A DNA stretch of 64,000 bases from Eremomyces bilateralis CBS 781.70 (Eukaryota; Ascomycota; Dothideomycetes; Eremomycetales; Eremomycetaceae). The notes beneath the pieces were generated by a model that saw only the letters and a program-made list of their open reading frames with translations, had not been told where the DNA came from and did not search any database. Both the position numbers and the translations under genes were made by a program. The stretch is taken from the NCBI RefSeq assembly GCF_010015585.1, contig NW_022985071.1, positions 1,227,097 to 1,291,096 of the forward strand. The letters run 5' to 3'. Of the stretch, positions 35,732 through 47,797 are shown in pieces; positions within the stretch are counted from its first letter, which is position 1; the number at the start of each line of letters is the position of its first letter.

Positions 35732-36096
35732 AGCATGAGACACGTGTACCAATATCAAAGGAGCGCAGTGGATCCTTGCATCTTCAAAGGTGATACGCTT
35801 CGAGAAATCCATTCTTCGGTATGCCGTGATTAAACAGAAAGGGAGTAACGACGAGCCGGGCAAGGAAGTAAGCCACGCATGAACTTTGGTTCCAGCGCTA
35901 ATTCCCCACCAAATGATCTGGACTTGGGCCTCGGATTCGCTACAGACGCTCAATCAACTTTGTGCTCATTAGGAAGGGTATGGTTCGTGAAAACTAGACA
36001 CAGCGAAATGAACGGCCATCGTACTTTGGCTGAAAAAAAACCGCAACATGATTACTACCACCGAGCACATCCACCATCCGCCAAACTCGACGCCTC
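35732..36096. other. Convergent intergenic, Tda3-like and EDE1-like genes
   Basis: Short 3' UTR space with no other feature seen. Confidence 0.5.
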
Positions 36097-39000
36097 TCAT
36101 TTTGCTGCAGAAGTTGCCAATTCTTGAGCGGCCTAAAAACAAGTCAGAGAGAATGAACTGCGTTAAGAATTCCGTCCTAGGTCCGAACCCACCTTCTCCA
36201 AGTCATAATCATACTTCTCCAAAGTGGCCAATGCCTCGTGCCTCGGGAACCCCATGCTCGTCAACCGTTTCAGGATCGGATCATCGTGCTCGCTGCCCGC
36301 ACTCAGAGCCCGTGCGAGCTTGGGAGGTTGCGAGTCCTTCTCCTGCTCGATGGAGATGAACCCCACCTTTGCGTTTTCAACGGCAGGGTTGGACGGCTTG
36401 TCGACTATGCTGTTACTCGAGTCGAGACCGGAGAAGATAGCGTCCCAGTCATGCGAGCTGGATGTCATGGGAATGGCGGGACTGCTGACTTTCGAAGCCG
36501 ATGGCCCGCCGCTGCCGGACGTCGCGAAGCTTTGGGACATATGTTCGAAGTCGCTCGTGGTCGCGGTGCTGGCGCCCGCACCGTGTGCAGTTCCGGTCGG
36601 CGTGGCTTGATGGGATGTGATGGTGTTCGTCTTGGAAGCCGTCGGGGAGTCAAAGGTCGGGTTGAAGTCGCCAAAGGCATCCGCGTCGCGAGATGCCGAG
36701 ATGAAGTCGACGTCATCGTCGAGCTTGTCGTCGGTACCCTCCTTGGCATCGGTCAAGTCATCGAATCCGGAGTCGAAATCATCGCCGAAGCTCGGTTGCG
36801 ATCGGTGCTGACTGATGGGTTGTGGCTGCAAAGTCGCGGCGGACGGGGCCTGTGTCGGACCGGAGGACGCCTGTGGGGTTGTGTTAGTGCCGTCTTCCTC
36901 TTTAAGGGAGCTCTCGCTGAGTTGCTCTGAAAGGGCGGAGTGGAACGTATCCGATTGCCCTGAATCGGCCGACTGAACGGCCAACGAGGGTGTATCGCCA
37001 TCATCAGGGCTGTGCTCTTGAGAAGCTCCCCTTGCCGAATCACCATATTGAGACAACTCTGGAGGGGGTGTCGTGCTTACCCCGGATGCTGTTGCAAATA
37101 GATTCTGTCCCGCCGTCTTCTCAGATGTGCTCGTGGCAGGGCTGGCAAATGTTTTCTCGGGTGACGTGGCCTGCGAGCCCGGTTCTGAGGTCGGATCTTG
37201 TCGCGAGGGCAACAGCCCGCCAAATTCAGGTGGAAACTGGTTGGATCCGGTCCGCGCTGGCACAGACTGCTCATAGCTTGGCGGGCCTTTCTGGGCATTT
37301 GGAGTTGGAAGATCCGTCGATGCGCTCGATGGAATCTGGCTAACGGGCGGGCGTTGGGAGGATACTTTGAAGAAATCATCGCCGGTATCCGTAGCGCTCG
37401 TTCCCGGCCTCGACTGAGACTTTCCCGTCCCTGCACCGGACAGGCCACTTCCCTTCCGCTGGTGCTGAGAGCTAGCTGGCGTGAAGCTATCTTCAAAACC
37501 TTGCGCTGGCTCACTATTGCTATCACTATCGTCGTCCTGTCCTACGTCTTCGATAGGAGGAAACTCCTCCTTGAATTTCTTGGAAGCATCCCCTCCGGAA
37601 GAGGAAGCGCCATTGACACTTGTACCTGTAGGAGCCTTGCCAGAGCCAGTTCCAAAAGACGCAAAGGCGGCGTCAAAGTCAACCTTGCCGCCTCGGGTGG
37701 CCGATGAGAATGGGTCAGATCGGTCGGTTTGCCGAGCACTGCTTCTGCTCTTGTCGCTGAACGCACCGGCACTACCACCGGTGATATCAGCTTGCAAGGG
37801 GCTGGATGTGGACGGGAATCCCCCAGGAAGAGGGAACCCAGAGTGCTCTGGCTTGCTTGCTTCACCGCGGGACCCTTCTTGACCCTGCACATTAGAGGAG
37901 CTAGACGCATTTTTCGGGGTGTCAGCGCCTCCGATTCGACTCGCTGGAGTTGCGACTCTCACTGAGGAGCTGAAAGAGTCTGTGCGAGGGATGCTGCTCG
38001 GTAGGGGGAGCTCGCTGGATGTGATTTGCCTGGACTGGGGAGGCGGCGGAGGTTCATTCGTCTCTTGATAAGACGATAGGGGCGGGCTGGTCGAAGGTGT
38101 TGGGGCATCTGCTTCGGACGAAACCACAGATCCGCCAGCTTGATGAGAGGTGGCCGCAGCTGCAAAGTTCGGGGCATTCGAGCGTGGGAAAGAGTCGGTT
38201 CTGGATGCAAATGACGTCTGTGGAGGTTGACTGGTCGACGGCCCCGTGGGTGCGAAGGCAGTGTTGAAGAAGTTATCGAACCTGTCGTGAGCAGTGCCGC
38301 CAGGGCTTGTCGGTGTGAAGGTAGACGGGCTTGTAGTTTTGTCGAAGCTCTGTTGGGGCGATTTCCTGAAGAATGGATTCATGCTCTGATTACTCGCCGC
38401 ACTGGGAGCAGGACTCGTCACGGGAGACCCGGTCTGATCGGCTGCTGCGCTTCTGGACGCTTGCTTTGCTTGGTTCAGTTCGTTCATTTCCGACTTGAGC
38501 TTCTCACGCTCGCCCTCATTTGTTGCAAGTTGCTTCTTGTTGATAGAGACCATCCCTTTCTGGTGGCGGGCTTCGTTACGGAGCTTTTCAATCAGCGGCT
38601 TTAGTTGGGCCACTTCGTTGTTCGTTTGGCCGATACGCTCTCGAAGAGAGGTATTCTCTCGTTGCGCTGATTGGAGCTGTTCTGCGGATTGGCGGTGTTG
38701 CACCTGCAAATCTTGATACGTGCCTTCAAGCATGGCGAACTCCTTCTGCAACTTTTGAGCATCATTGCGACTAGAAGCCAGGCGGTCTTCCAAATCTTTA
38801 ACCACTTTGACTTCCTGCTCATACTGAGAGCGGAACTGTGACAGCCGAAGCTGGAGATCACGCTTCTGCGTGTTCGTGCTGCTTAGATCACTTTCCGTTG
38901 CCGATTTCTTCGATTGCACCTCCTTCGTCTTGTTTGCAAGCTGGCGCAGCTCATTCGACATATTCGCAAGCTCCGAAGTATCGGGCGTCAACTTCTTGCT

Positions 39001-40743
39001 AACTTCGGGGTCATTGTCCCCTAGGAGATCATCCATTACGGCCTGTGGGCTCTTCGCTTGGGGTCTCTCCGCTCCAGAGCCGCCGGTGGAGTGGGAGGTC
39101 AAAGTTTGACCAAACGAGGACGTGGGCATGAACGGTTTGAACTGGGTTTGGCTCCGGGCAGCTGAAGGGAACGTCTGTGAAGCCGACGGGGAGCTAGGCT
39201 TGCTGCCGAATGGGTCAGAGTCGAATGTTTTCGATTGGGTTCCAGATTCTCCAGTTGTCTGCTGAGTCTGAGCGGGAGCAGAGCCGGAAAACGCATCCAG
39301 CCCAAACAAGTCCTCAGATGCAAGCTTCGGAGCAGATGATGCGGGCTGAAAGCCATCGAAAGGGGTCGCAGATGATGGTTGGGGCGGCGGCGGGATCTGT
39401 GCTTGATTTCGCATGCTGGGAGGAACCAGATTCGGCGGCAACGCTGCCGGAAGTGGTGGGGGAGATCGTTGATTTTGCGTCCGAATAAGATATAACGCCA
39501 CGGCGAATTCATCCCGGTTCAACCGACCGTCGTGGTCGATGTCGGAAAGATCCCAGATCTGCGCCAATATCTCGTCTGCAAGTTTGGAATCTTTGAAATA
39601 GACGGCCGCGACATCACCACCCAGAAATCCAGACCGGCCCGGGTCCATAGTGTTGAACAACTCGTCAGCCCTCTGCTTCATATGTGGATCGATGAGCCAT
39701 TCTCCCGGCGCCGCTGTTGGAGGAGCAAACGGTGGGTACTTCGTAAGCGGGCTACTCGTCCTCTGAGCGTTTTGGCCGCTAAATTGTCGAGGAACGGGTG
39801 TCCGGCGTGAGGCAGCTTCATAAAGGCCAGGAGGGAGTTTCACAGGCAATGCTGGCATGGCGCGGGACTTGAGGGATGAGACGAGATGCATAGAAATCAC
39901 AAAGTCAGTCTCATCCAGAGCTCCTCTTTCATGGGTGTCGGCCAAAGTCCAGATTCGACTCAAGACATCGTTCGGTAATCGGGCTTTCTCGAAGATATTC
40001 CTGGCTTCGGTTCCTAGGATTGCAAGTCAACATTTGTGGGCACTATAGAATCGAATAACAGACCTCCGAGTAGCCCGTTGACCTGGTCGGTGGTTTGAAA
40101 CAATGCCCTATAATCCATCGCTTTCTCTGAAGTTAGGGGTGGTACGCGAATCGGACCGCCGCTCGATTGTGCTTGAATGGGAGCAGCCGGAGGCGGCGGG
40201 GTCGGTGCCGCTGGCATGTTGAGTCCTTCGAATTTCGCAAGTGGGCCAGCTAGAGAAATAGTTAGTTCATCAATACCTCGTCGCTAGGATCAACGGTTCC
40301 AGGGGAATATCGTGGTACTCACGTCTTCGAGCGAGCTCTGTTGTTGGTTCCAGTTGACCTTCTTGGTAGTGCGCGATCAATCTGAGTGATTGACAAAAAC
40401 CCGAAAAGTCTAAGAAACCTCGGTTTTCTTGGTCGGCTACCTGCCATATCTGCCATTGGAGACGCGGTCAGTCATATTTCGCATCCGAACGTGGTCTACG
40501 ATGTGCATACCCGTCCGAGGACGTCTGACGCGAGCTTGGTCCTCTGAAAGAACTTCACGGCAACATCTCCGGTGACGATCCCAAGAGTATCCGGGTCTGC
40601 CTGGTTGAACAGCTGGGCAAAAAAGCGCTTCTCTTCCGCAGTGAGCCGCAAATGAGCTAGGGAGGGGGGCAGTTAGTAAATATAGGTATCAGTAGATATG
40701 GGATGAACCGCGTACCAAGCTCCGGACTATTGGGGTCAGCCAT
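36097..40743 (-). CDS. EDE1: EH-domain endocytic scaffold (Ede1/Eps15-like) with C-terminal UBA
   Basis: Minus-strand exons 40716-40743, 40511-40656, 40323-40449, 40064-40249, 36193-40013 and 36097-36132 give 1447 residues. Ede1 is an early-arriving scaffold at clathrin-coated pits. Three EH domains are visible: from LTAEEKRFFAQLFNQAD (~11-100), from SEKAMDYRALFQTTDQ (~140-230) and from MKQRADELFNTMDPG (~265-340); the third has an EF-hand-like DLSDIDHDGRLNRDEF. A coiled coil follows (about 470-640, KDLEDRLASSRNDAQKLQKE), then a long Ser/Thr/Pro/Gln-rich disordered region. A UBA domain (LKRLTSMGFPRHEALATLEK) ends the protein. The last 12-codon exon completes the UBA as YDLEKAAQELATSAAK; unspliced it ends in GSDLGRNS. 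The chain contains its own NPF (SMNPFFRK), an EH-domain ligand. Confidence 0.93.
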
Positions 40744-41508
40744 AATAAAGAGCTGGTGCTATGCTCAACCTGTGCTTGTTTTTGTATGAATGCGACGGAT
40801 GAGTCGATATCGCGGGACCAGAAGTGTTGGAGCGAGTTGCAAGGCGGTGTGGTGCGGAAACAGATGAGGTTGAACGGAGCAAGCGGGTAAGGATGGCGCA
40901 AGCCTCCGACCGCTAATAGCAAGAGAGACAACCGAGAAATGCAAAACTAAGGCTTCGCCTTGTTTTCCAATGCGGAGAAGAACAGGCAATCAGCAGCACA
41001 GTGCAAAGAGAATAAGAGATGGGTGGATGGTCGCGGCGTTGATCTGGAGAGATGGAGGTGTCAGATGCTGCGGTAGGGGAGAAGTGAAGCTGGAGAGTAG
41101 GTTGCACTTGCCCAGTTGTCCCCCATACCCTGGTCGCTCTTTCCAACCACACTACCACAGACAACGCGGGTGCACGGGACTTCCCTGCCATCGACACATC
41201 ATCAGTAACGAATCACGACTTCACCAACGAAGGCTGCCAATGACATGAGCAACGAAGAAATGCACCACCGCCTCGTTTGAAGGGCTGTCTGCTTTCTCCG
41301 CATTATTGCGTGGGGTTTATGCTATTATTGTATCCAATCACCCAGTTATGTTAATTCCTTTGCGGAAGGAGTCTCTGGTGCTATGCATTGATGAAGTACG
41401 GAGCGAAGAGGTCTTTCTACCATAACCTTAACGTTAAATCCCGTTGCAAGGACACAACCCGATGCCGATGCGTGAGGTGAGTACTGGTACAGCTAATCAT
41501 ACATAACA
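40744..41508 (-). other. Intergenic upstream of the EDE1-like gene
   Basis: No supported gene. A GTACGGAG at 41396-41403 resembles half of the palindrome near 4764. Confidence 0.45.
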
Positions 41509-42514
41509 TTACATGCTCAAGGAGCTAATTCGCCGTGCTTGCCAATTCCTGTCGTTAACCCCCTCATTTGCTCTCATTTGCTCTTGCCTGTCCGATCCAC
41601 CATCGTCCGATGAGCTTCTGCAGCATCCGAAAGCCAGGCCAGGCATCGCCTCCTCCTTTTTCCCCCACGCTCTCCCGAGAAGCCAGTCCGTAACGCTGAT
41701 GACGCGTGCCGTCTTATCGTAGTTCTCCCCTTCATCTGCCTGCTCGATGATGTGCTTAACGATTCGGCCTTCCTCGTCGAATTCGAATATGAACAGTCCC
41801 GTAAACCCTTCCTGGTCGCCCTTTGCACCGGTTGAAGCAATTCCGCCAGGCTGTCTGACCGCACCAGATACGAAGGCTCCATTGCCGTTTTTGCTCGACT
41901 TGCCACACGTCCTCCATTTCACGACCAGCTTCTCGTGTCGGACATCCTGAGAAACCGAACGGCCGCCAATCTTCACCATCCGTTCGGATAAGATGTCCAA
42001 TCTCACGTTTCCAACCACAGGGATCCTACCCCAGGCGACAGGTGCAGTCCATAGTGCCGCTCGGTATGGGATCTTTCCAGTAACGGTCGGTAGGTGAGGG
42101 TGGGTCGACGGGAAGAGGACGAGTGTGATTTGGGGGGAGAGGATATCCGGAGGAAGGGGAGATTGGAGAAGTGTTGGTAGTCGCTCGTGGAGGATACGAA
42201 TGGCTATAGAGTAACAATGTTAGCTGATATATTGCGCAACGCTGGGGAAAACTTTACGCACTCCTTCCTAGCTTGAGTGTTCGCTCATCCGGGGTTTCAT
42301 GGTCACTACCGGGCCTTGGAGAGCCGGAAGTCGTGGTCAATCGCGGCGCGCCGCTTCTAAAATGATCGCGATATATCAACCGGTCCGTCTCATGGACCGA
42401 TGCTAAGCCACGGCTAGCTTGCTTTCGAGGAGGAATTGTTTTCTGGGATACATAGCGCAAGCCCTTGAGGCCGCCATATCTGCGGAATGGTCTTTGCAAC
42501 AGCAGATGCCGCAT
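41509..42514 (-). CDS. Conserved-looking fungal protein, probably mitochondrial, function unknown
   Basis: Minus-strand exons 42262-42514 and 41509-42203 (315 aa). The N-terminus MRHLLLQRPFRRYGGLKGLR is rich in Arg and hydrophobics and lacks acids for ~40 residues, so a mitochondrial presequence is likely. The second exon begins TIRILHERLPTLLQ and has LPTVTGKIPYRAALWTAPVAWG and DEEGRIVKHIIEQADE, which recalls an NTF2/SnoaL-like strand-turn, but I cannot name the family. Donor GTGCGT at 42252-42261 was chosen over GTAAAG because only it keeps frame. The C-terminal ~50 residues look poorly conserved and hydrophilic. Confidence 0.65.
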
Positions 42515-43720
42515 GGGATTGCCCGGTCATAAGCCTGACGCTCTCATGACCGGGAGGGATTCGAAATTCGATGCAAGAAACAAAGACGGAAATTCAGCCA
42601 GGAAGTGGCTTTGTAGTAGTACCACGACTGGACTGGTGTGGCGTGATGAACGATTAAGCTGAAGTGATCAAGAGTGGATGCTCATGGACGCCGTTATATA
42701 TAGAGTCCGGATTAAGGTATTATTGTGAGAAATCGGGAATCCAAAGATTCATATTGTTTCTTATAGTACCGTTGTTACAAGTTTTAGCAAATGGACACTT
42801 CCAACGATCAAACATGTGCTTGGATTGATTACGTCGGTCCAATCGTGTTCCATGGATTTTGAGAAATGTTAAGTGAATTGATGCTTCGCGGTCACGTGCG
42901 TTCGACCTCTGAGATAATCGAGCTGTTTAACTCGATCCTATCATATCATGCACACATCTAGATTTATTCCATAATTCGATTGGTCTTACGAAAACAGCAA
43001 CCTGTGTTGCATCTACAACCCAATCTATCGCCCTATCTGTCATAATTATTCGGCGGAAACGAAATGCTCGAGACATAGATCCAGCGGCTAGCAGATCTCG
43101 TCTCGTCGGCCTTCCTACCCGGCGTTATTACACCAATCCTAACCTGCCCTCCCACAGAGCTTCGAATTCGACAGATATATATACCTTAAGATGCAGGATT
43201 GAGGAATCTGTCCTGTCGTTCTGTCGAGCACAATCCAATCTCCGCTCAGCATGCTTAATGAGTGATGTCTACGAAGTACGCCCCTTGCCATTCCAGTAGC
43301 TTTGCGGAATACTTTTTTCCCCTTTCTCTAAGTCCTTGTGAAAAACATTGCGATCCATCGGAACGGCACAGTTCTTGTCACCAGTGTGTACTTCCCCCGT
43401 GTCTAGAAAGGCCTAGAGTTAGAGGACAGGGTCGTTACGTCCATCTCCTAATTTTGCCCCCGAATCCCTAGTCACAGTCACTGTGCTTGTCCCTCGATAC
43501 TTACTGCTAAGTTTCGCTACCGTTTTAGTACTACATCCCGCTCCCTGAGGTCAGCTAAATAGGAGTCAGATAATGTATTCGGGAAACATGAGACAGAAAG
43601 GCGAAGGTCAGGTCAGGGGGTAGCCAGGAGGACAGCCAAGAGGACAGCCAGGAGGACAGCCAGAAGGCCGATGTTAATATTATAAAATTAACGATCGACA
43701 TCGCACCCGTAGCACACCCT
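42515..43720 (-). other. Intergenic with a small minisatellite
   Basis: About 1.2 kb without a supported gene. It contains a 12-bp tandem repeat close to the WD40 gene's stop codon, listed separately. Confidence 0.45.
43622..43669. repeat. Four tandem 12-bp units (AGCCAGGAGGAC type)
   Basis: Units start at 43622, 43634, 43646 and 43658. The first and third are identical, the second has one change and the fourth is diverged. They lie 50-100 bp beyond the WD40 stop codon, so probably in its 3' UTR. Confidence 0.85.
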
Positions 43721-45076
43721 TCAGTCATCACCCATCAATTCAGCCAGTTCCGCATCTTCTTCAGCTGTGAGCACGTCCAACTTAGGAGCCACTGTCTCGT
43801 CTTCCGGCGGCGGCGCCGATAGCTTCTCCAGCTCCTTTGGGTTGAGGTTCCATTGACGAATAGTCGCATCAATAGAAATGCTCACAAGAATGGTACCTTG
43901 AAGCAACAGGCCAGTAACCTCTTCAAAATGTCCGTCCAGAACATATAGCAATTTCGCATTCTGACATAGAAGGCCACGTTAGTCGTCATATGGTTTCAAG
44001 CGGCATCCAGTGTTGTGACTTACGCTTTTGTCCCATATCCTAACATTCTCATCACGGCAAGCCGTTATCACCCAACCAGCGTCATCGTGGATACATAAGT
44101 CTCGAACAAAGTCGGGATGTTCGAGAGTGGTATCGGCTCTCCATCCTCGCTCCCGGCTCAGACACTTCACTGACTTGTCGGCAGAAGCAGTCCACAAATC
44201 GCCATCAGAGTCGAAACTTATGGCATATACGCTCGTTTCATGTGGTACGAGTGGCTGGATGTTTCCCTCGATGCCCGGCTTCGATATCGACGTTGAGCTC
44301 GAGTCAACCTCAAAGCCCTCTTCGGCACTGATACGCCACTTTCGCAGCTCTCTCGTGCTATCAGCACTCCATACCACTGCCGTGGTGGCAGAGGAAGATA
44401 TGGGATCCAACGCCAGCGCCTGGATAGCTCGTGCATGTCCTTTGAGGGTGTATAACTGTTTACCAGATATAACATCGTGCACATGGATGAGGGAATCAGC
44501 GCCGCTGCTAACTAGTAAATTCCTGCTCCCGACAGTGGTCACTAGAAGGGCCTTCACAAAATCAGAGTGACCCGTAAGCACTGATTGTGACGGTAGGGCT
44601 GCCTGAGAAGCAGAACTCGCAGTATCGGAATCCCACTTGTATATCTTTTTGTCCCAACAACCTGCCAGAACCGTTGCTTTGCCGTTCATTACGGACACGG
44701 TTACTGAAGTAAGCGGAGCAATAGGTCCTGAGAAGGTGCTGATAATTTGGCCATCCTATAATACGTGCTTAGCTTATTTTCTTAGCATTCTACACCTCCA
44801 AAAGGTTCGAACCTTGATGCTCACGAGCCGGACGCTACCAGCGGCTTCGGCAACATAGACATTTCCATTGTTGCTCGGATCAGGAGTCACGGCAAGCAGC
44901 TTTGAGCGGCATTGAATCGGGTTCCCGTTGACATTCTTCGACTTCGCCTTTTTGCGAGCATATTCTGCCTCTGATGAGCTGATATCGTCAGCATACCGAA
45001 TAAAGTCATTGGGGGAAAGGCACACGAACTTGGTTTGGAAATAGTATCCAGGATCAGAGCCTATGGCCGGTGCCAT
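43721..45076 (-). CDS. WD40-repeat protein, function unknown
   Basis: Minus-strand exons 44813-45076, 44024-44755 and 43721-43960 give 411 residues. At least five to six WD-like blades can be traced: SNNGNVYVAEAAGSVRLVSI, KATVLAGCWDKKIYKWD, LLVSSGADSLIHVHDV, DGDLWTASADKSVKCLS, WVITACRDENVRIWDKS and ILVSISIDATIRQWNL. A Lys-rich segment (RKKAKSKN) could be a nuclear signal. The tail is acidic (TAEEDAELAELMGDD). Such propellers act as protein-binding platforms; no partner can be named. Both introns are in phase 0. It is tandem with two other minus-strand genes at spacings of 0.5 and 1.2 kb, too far for shared transcription. Confidence 0.82.
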
Positions 45077-45604
45077 TTCCGTTTATACTGGTACAAGGAT
45101 ACCGGTAGGTAATACCAGATGTTAACGCAAATAAACGGAGCGAGTTTCCGCTGCCGGTTGTATTTTCCACAGCGCCCGGTGGAAAGGTATGATGTAATTT
45201 CCGTATTCTCCCTCATCCATTCCTAGTCACAGCTGAGGTACGTTTTGAGAACAGTAATATCTCGCAGGCATCAGATCCCTTCCCACTTGAATTTTGACTT
45301 GTTGCAGAGCTTTAAATAGCTTGGCGTGTGCCTCCAGACCTGGAATATCGCACAAAAAAGTCGTGCTGTTGAATTGGATGTCAAGCTCTGTGAGCATCCT
45401 TGCAATGGAACTGAGATCTTAACGATAATCACATTCATCTGCGGGTACGTATTACAGAGCTCATCCCTACCTTTTTCTATACATGCACCTCAGCAACAGG
45501 AATATTACCAGAATAGAAATATTATATTAGGTATTGAATGGTAGCTGATAGGCACATTGCTAATTGAACAAAGAAAGACGAACTCCATATTCCATTCTCC
45601 TAAT
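45077..45604 (-). other. Intergenic, WD40 and F-box genes
   Basis: Probable WD40 promoter and F-box 3' UTR; no supported gene. Confidence 0.5.
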
Positions 45605-47797
45605 TTACTGCCCTGATCCGCACTGTTGCTGCCACCCGTGGTGGTGCAACCGGGCAATACTCCGGTCAATCAAATGACACCTCGTATCAATCCGGATGAT
45701 TGAAACGCGCCCTTTCACAACAAAATCAATAGGATGGGCGGGTCCATCGAAAGACCACTCTCCAGCCACTGCATCCTGCCTGATGCCTGGAATAAGCATG
45801 GGGAGATTCGCGGGCCAGGGAACGTTTCTGAACAGATACCTCCCATCCCATGGCCCAGCTGGCTCAAGACGCATGAAGCCGCTGAACTCATGTGAATGCG
45901 ATGAGACCTGATGGGCCAGAAGGTTACCCAGCGAATGATAGGATCGTAGCGATCCAATACATCCAGGGCATCGAAGAAGCAAACTCTTGTCCCCCCCTCC
46001 CATTTCCGAGCATGCTCTCAACAGCTCCCGGTATGCCACAATAGCATCTTCAAGCGTTAGATCTCCTACGTCGTCCGACCAAAACACTTCTGAGTCCGGG
46101 AACAACGAAGGGGACCACATGGCCATGTTCCTCACTTCCTGAAGACCTTGCCACACCAGTCGAAGGCCAACCAAGACGAACGCTTCGGGAGACTGGATCA
46201 ACTCCAGGTTCCCTTTCATGTACATCTCCACTTTCCTCAAGCGTGAAATGAGGCCTTTCTTCGCCCGGAATTCCTGGAGATAACTGAAACGATGGAGGAA
46301 TTCTTTTTCGTCTTCCTGAGAGACGTAGAGCGGAGAGCTGAATGTGTATTCCAGCGTCGGACTGGGAGGCGGTGAATTCCATCCGTCTAAACTCAGCTGC
46401 TGCGCTTCCAGTTTCTGCGTCTCTTGATGTTGAATCGACCTCGCCTTCTCCAACCGGCCCTTCAATGCCTTCCAAGCTGGTTCTGTCGGTGGGGTTCCGA
46501 GGGTGATAGCTCTGTTGAAGGCTGGAATCAAACGAAGCTCGTCAGCGCTGAGCGGTTCCTCCATGTGAGCGGCCTGTTGCACGAAGTACTCCAACCTGTT
46601 TCTCCGATTTTTCTCCAGCTCGTGGTATCGTTTGTGTTGAATGGAAGCTTGCCATTCATGAGCCTCAGCCGAGAATTTGCGTTCAGCTTCAATGATCCGC
46701 ACTTTCTCGGTGAACCAAGGTGGTCTATCGGCTCCCGGCTCGTCCTTCAAGGACTGGGAATTCCTGTTATACCAATCTCTGATTTGCACAACGTCCTCTC
46801 GCAGAAAAACAGCATCAGAGAGATGCGGGAGCGTCTCGATCTGGCCCCGAGACGACAGAGATTTGATTCGAACTACGGGTGATAGATGTCCGCGACGTCT
46901 AGAGACATGTTTGCCTCTCTCAGCCATCAAGACGCACTGAAACAGCTCGCTGTTCTCGAGAACCTGTTCCGCCTCATCGGCCTATATATTTTATTAGTCC
47001 ATGTAGTTCGTCGTTGCAGTTCTTTGCTTACATTGATCGTCTCCTTAGAAATGCACTTTTGGCACCAACGTTTTAAGAAGGCGAAGGCTATTCGGTGGAC
47101 AGGCGAAGCGCTGCACCTCTCGCAGGCGTTACCCGAAAGAAGTGCGATATATCTTCGTTCAGATATGCTTGGTGGAGGGTCGGGAGATTCGGGCCACGTT
47201 CCAATTCTGCGCTGCCTCCATATCGAAGAATACGACAATGCTGTTCGGGTGGCTCGACTAACGCACCAACCGGCAAGCAGAGCTCTAACATCACAAAACT
47301 CGAAAATGTTGGCCCATATATCAGGAGGCAGCAGCCCGGTCGAACGTTCGATCTTCCCGATGTCTCGCTTGTCGGTCTCGGGTGCGTCGTCTCGATCAAC
47401 AGAGACGGCGTCATCCTCTGCGGATTCGAAATAATCGACTATCTCAACATTAGGATCTCCTCTTAGTTGGGAATGAGAGCCTCAGCTTACCCCAGTGAGC
47501 TGCTTCCGAAATCTCGCTATCTTCGCGAAATGTGGGGATTCCTACGTGGGGAGCCTTGGGTCGTCGATGAGATGGAGACGATTGCCTTGCTTTCTTGTAC
47601 GGTGAGGTCTTTTTCGAAGCTGTAGCAGCTCTTTTCTGGCCCCTCTCGATTTCTGATGGCGTATTGGGTCGCGCGACCTCCGTCGCGCGACAGTAAATCT
47701 CAAAGGCAGCGAGCTGATCGAACCATTGACCAGTATTCGACAGGGGCAGAACACTCTGCGGTGACCACACAGCAGAGTCCGTGATGATGTCAAACAT
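45605..47797 (-). CDS. F-box protein with Cys-rich segment
   Basis: Minus-strand exons 47491-47797, 47032-47417 and 45605-46981 encode 689 residues. An F-box-like stretch lies at about residues 128-170 (LLPPDIWANIFEFCDVRALL then WCVSRATRTALSYSSIW), suggesting a substrate adaptor of an SCF ubiquitin ligase. A Cys-rich segment follows (NACERCSASPV and RWCQKCISKE), often seen after fungal F-boxes, and may bind zinc. Downstream is a long, partly helical region; its late CPGCIGSLRSYHSLGNLLAHQ and SSHSHE could be a second zinc-binding element. The N-terminus has a basic, probably nuclear, patch (ASKKTSPYKKARQSS). For intron 1 I chose acceptor CCGCAG (73 nt) with a branch-like CCTAATG; the alternative of 34 nt is too short. 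Confidence 0.78.

Noticed and set aside
36238-36930. 230-codon plus-strand open frame
   Set aside because: Antisense shadow of the EDE1-like gene; composition mirrors the Ser/Pro/Gln-rich coding strand.
44802-44815. Perfect 14-bp palindrome AAGGTTCGAACCTT
   Set aside because: It spans a splice donor of the WD40 gene; a single isolated palindrome there is most likely chance.
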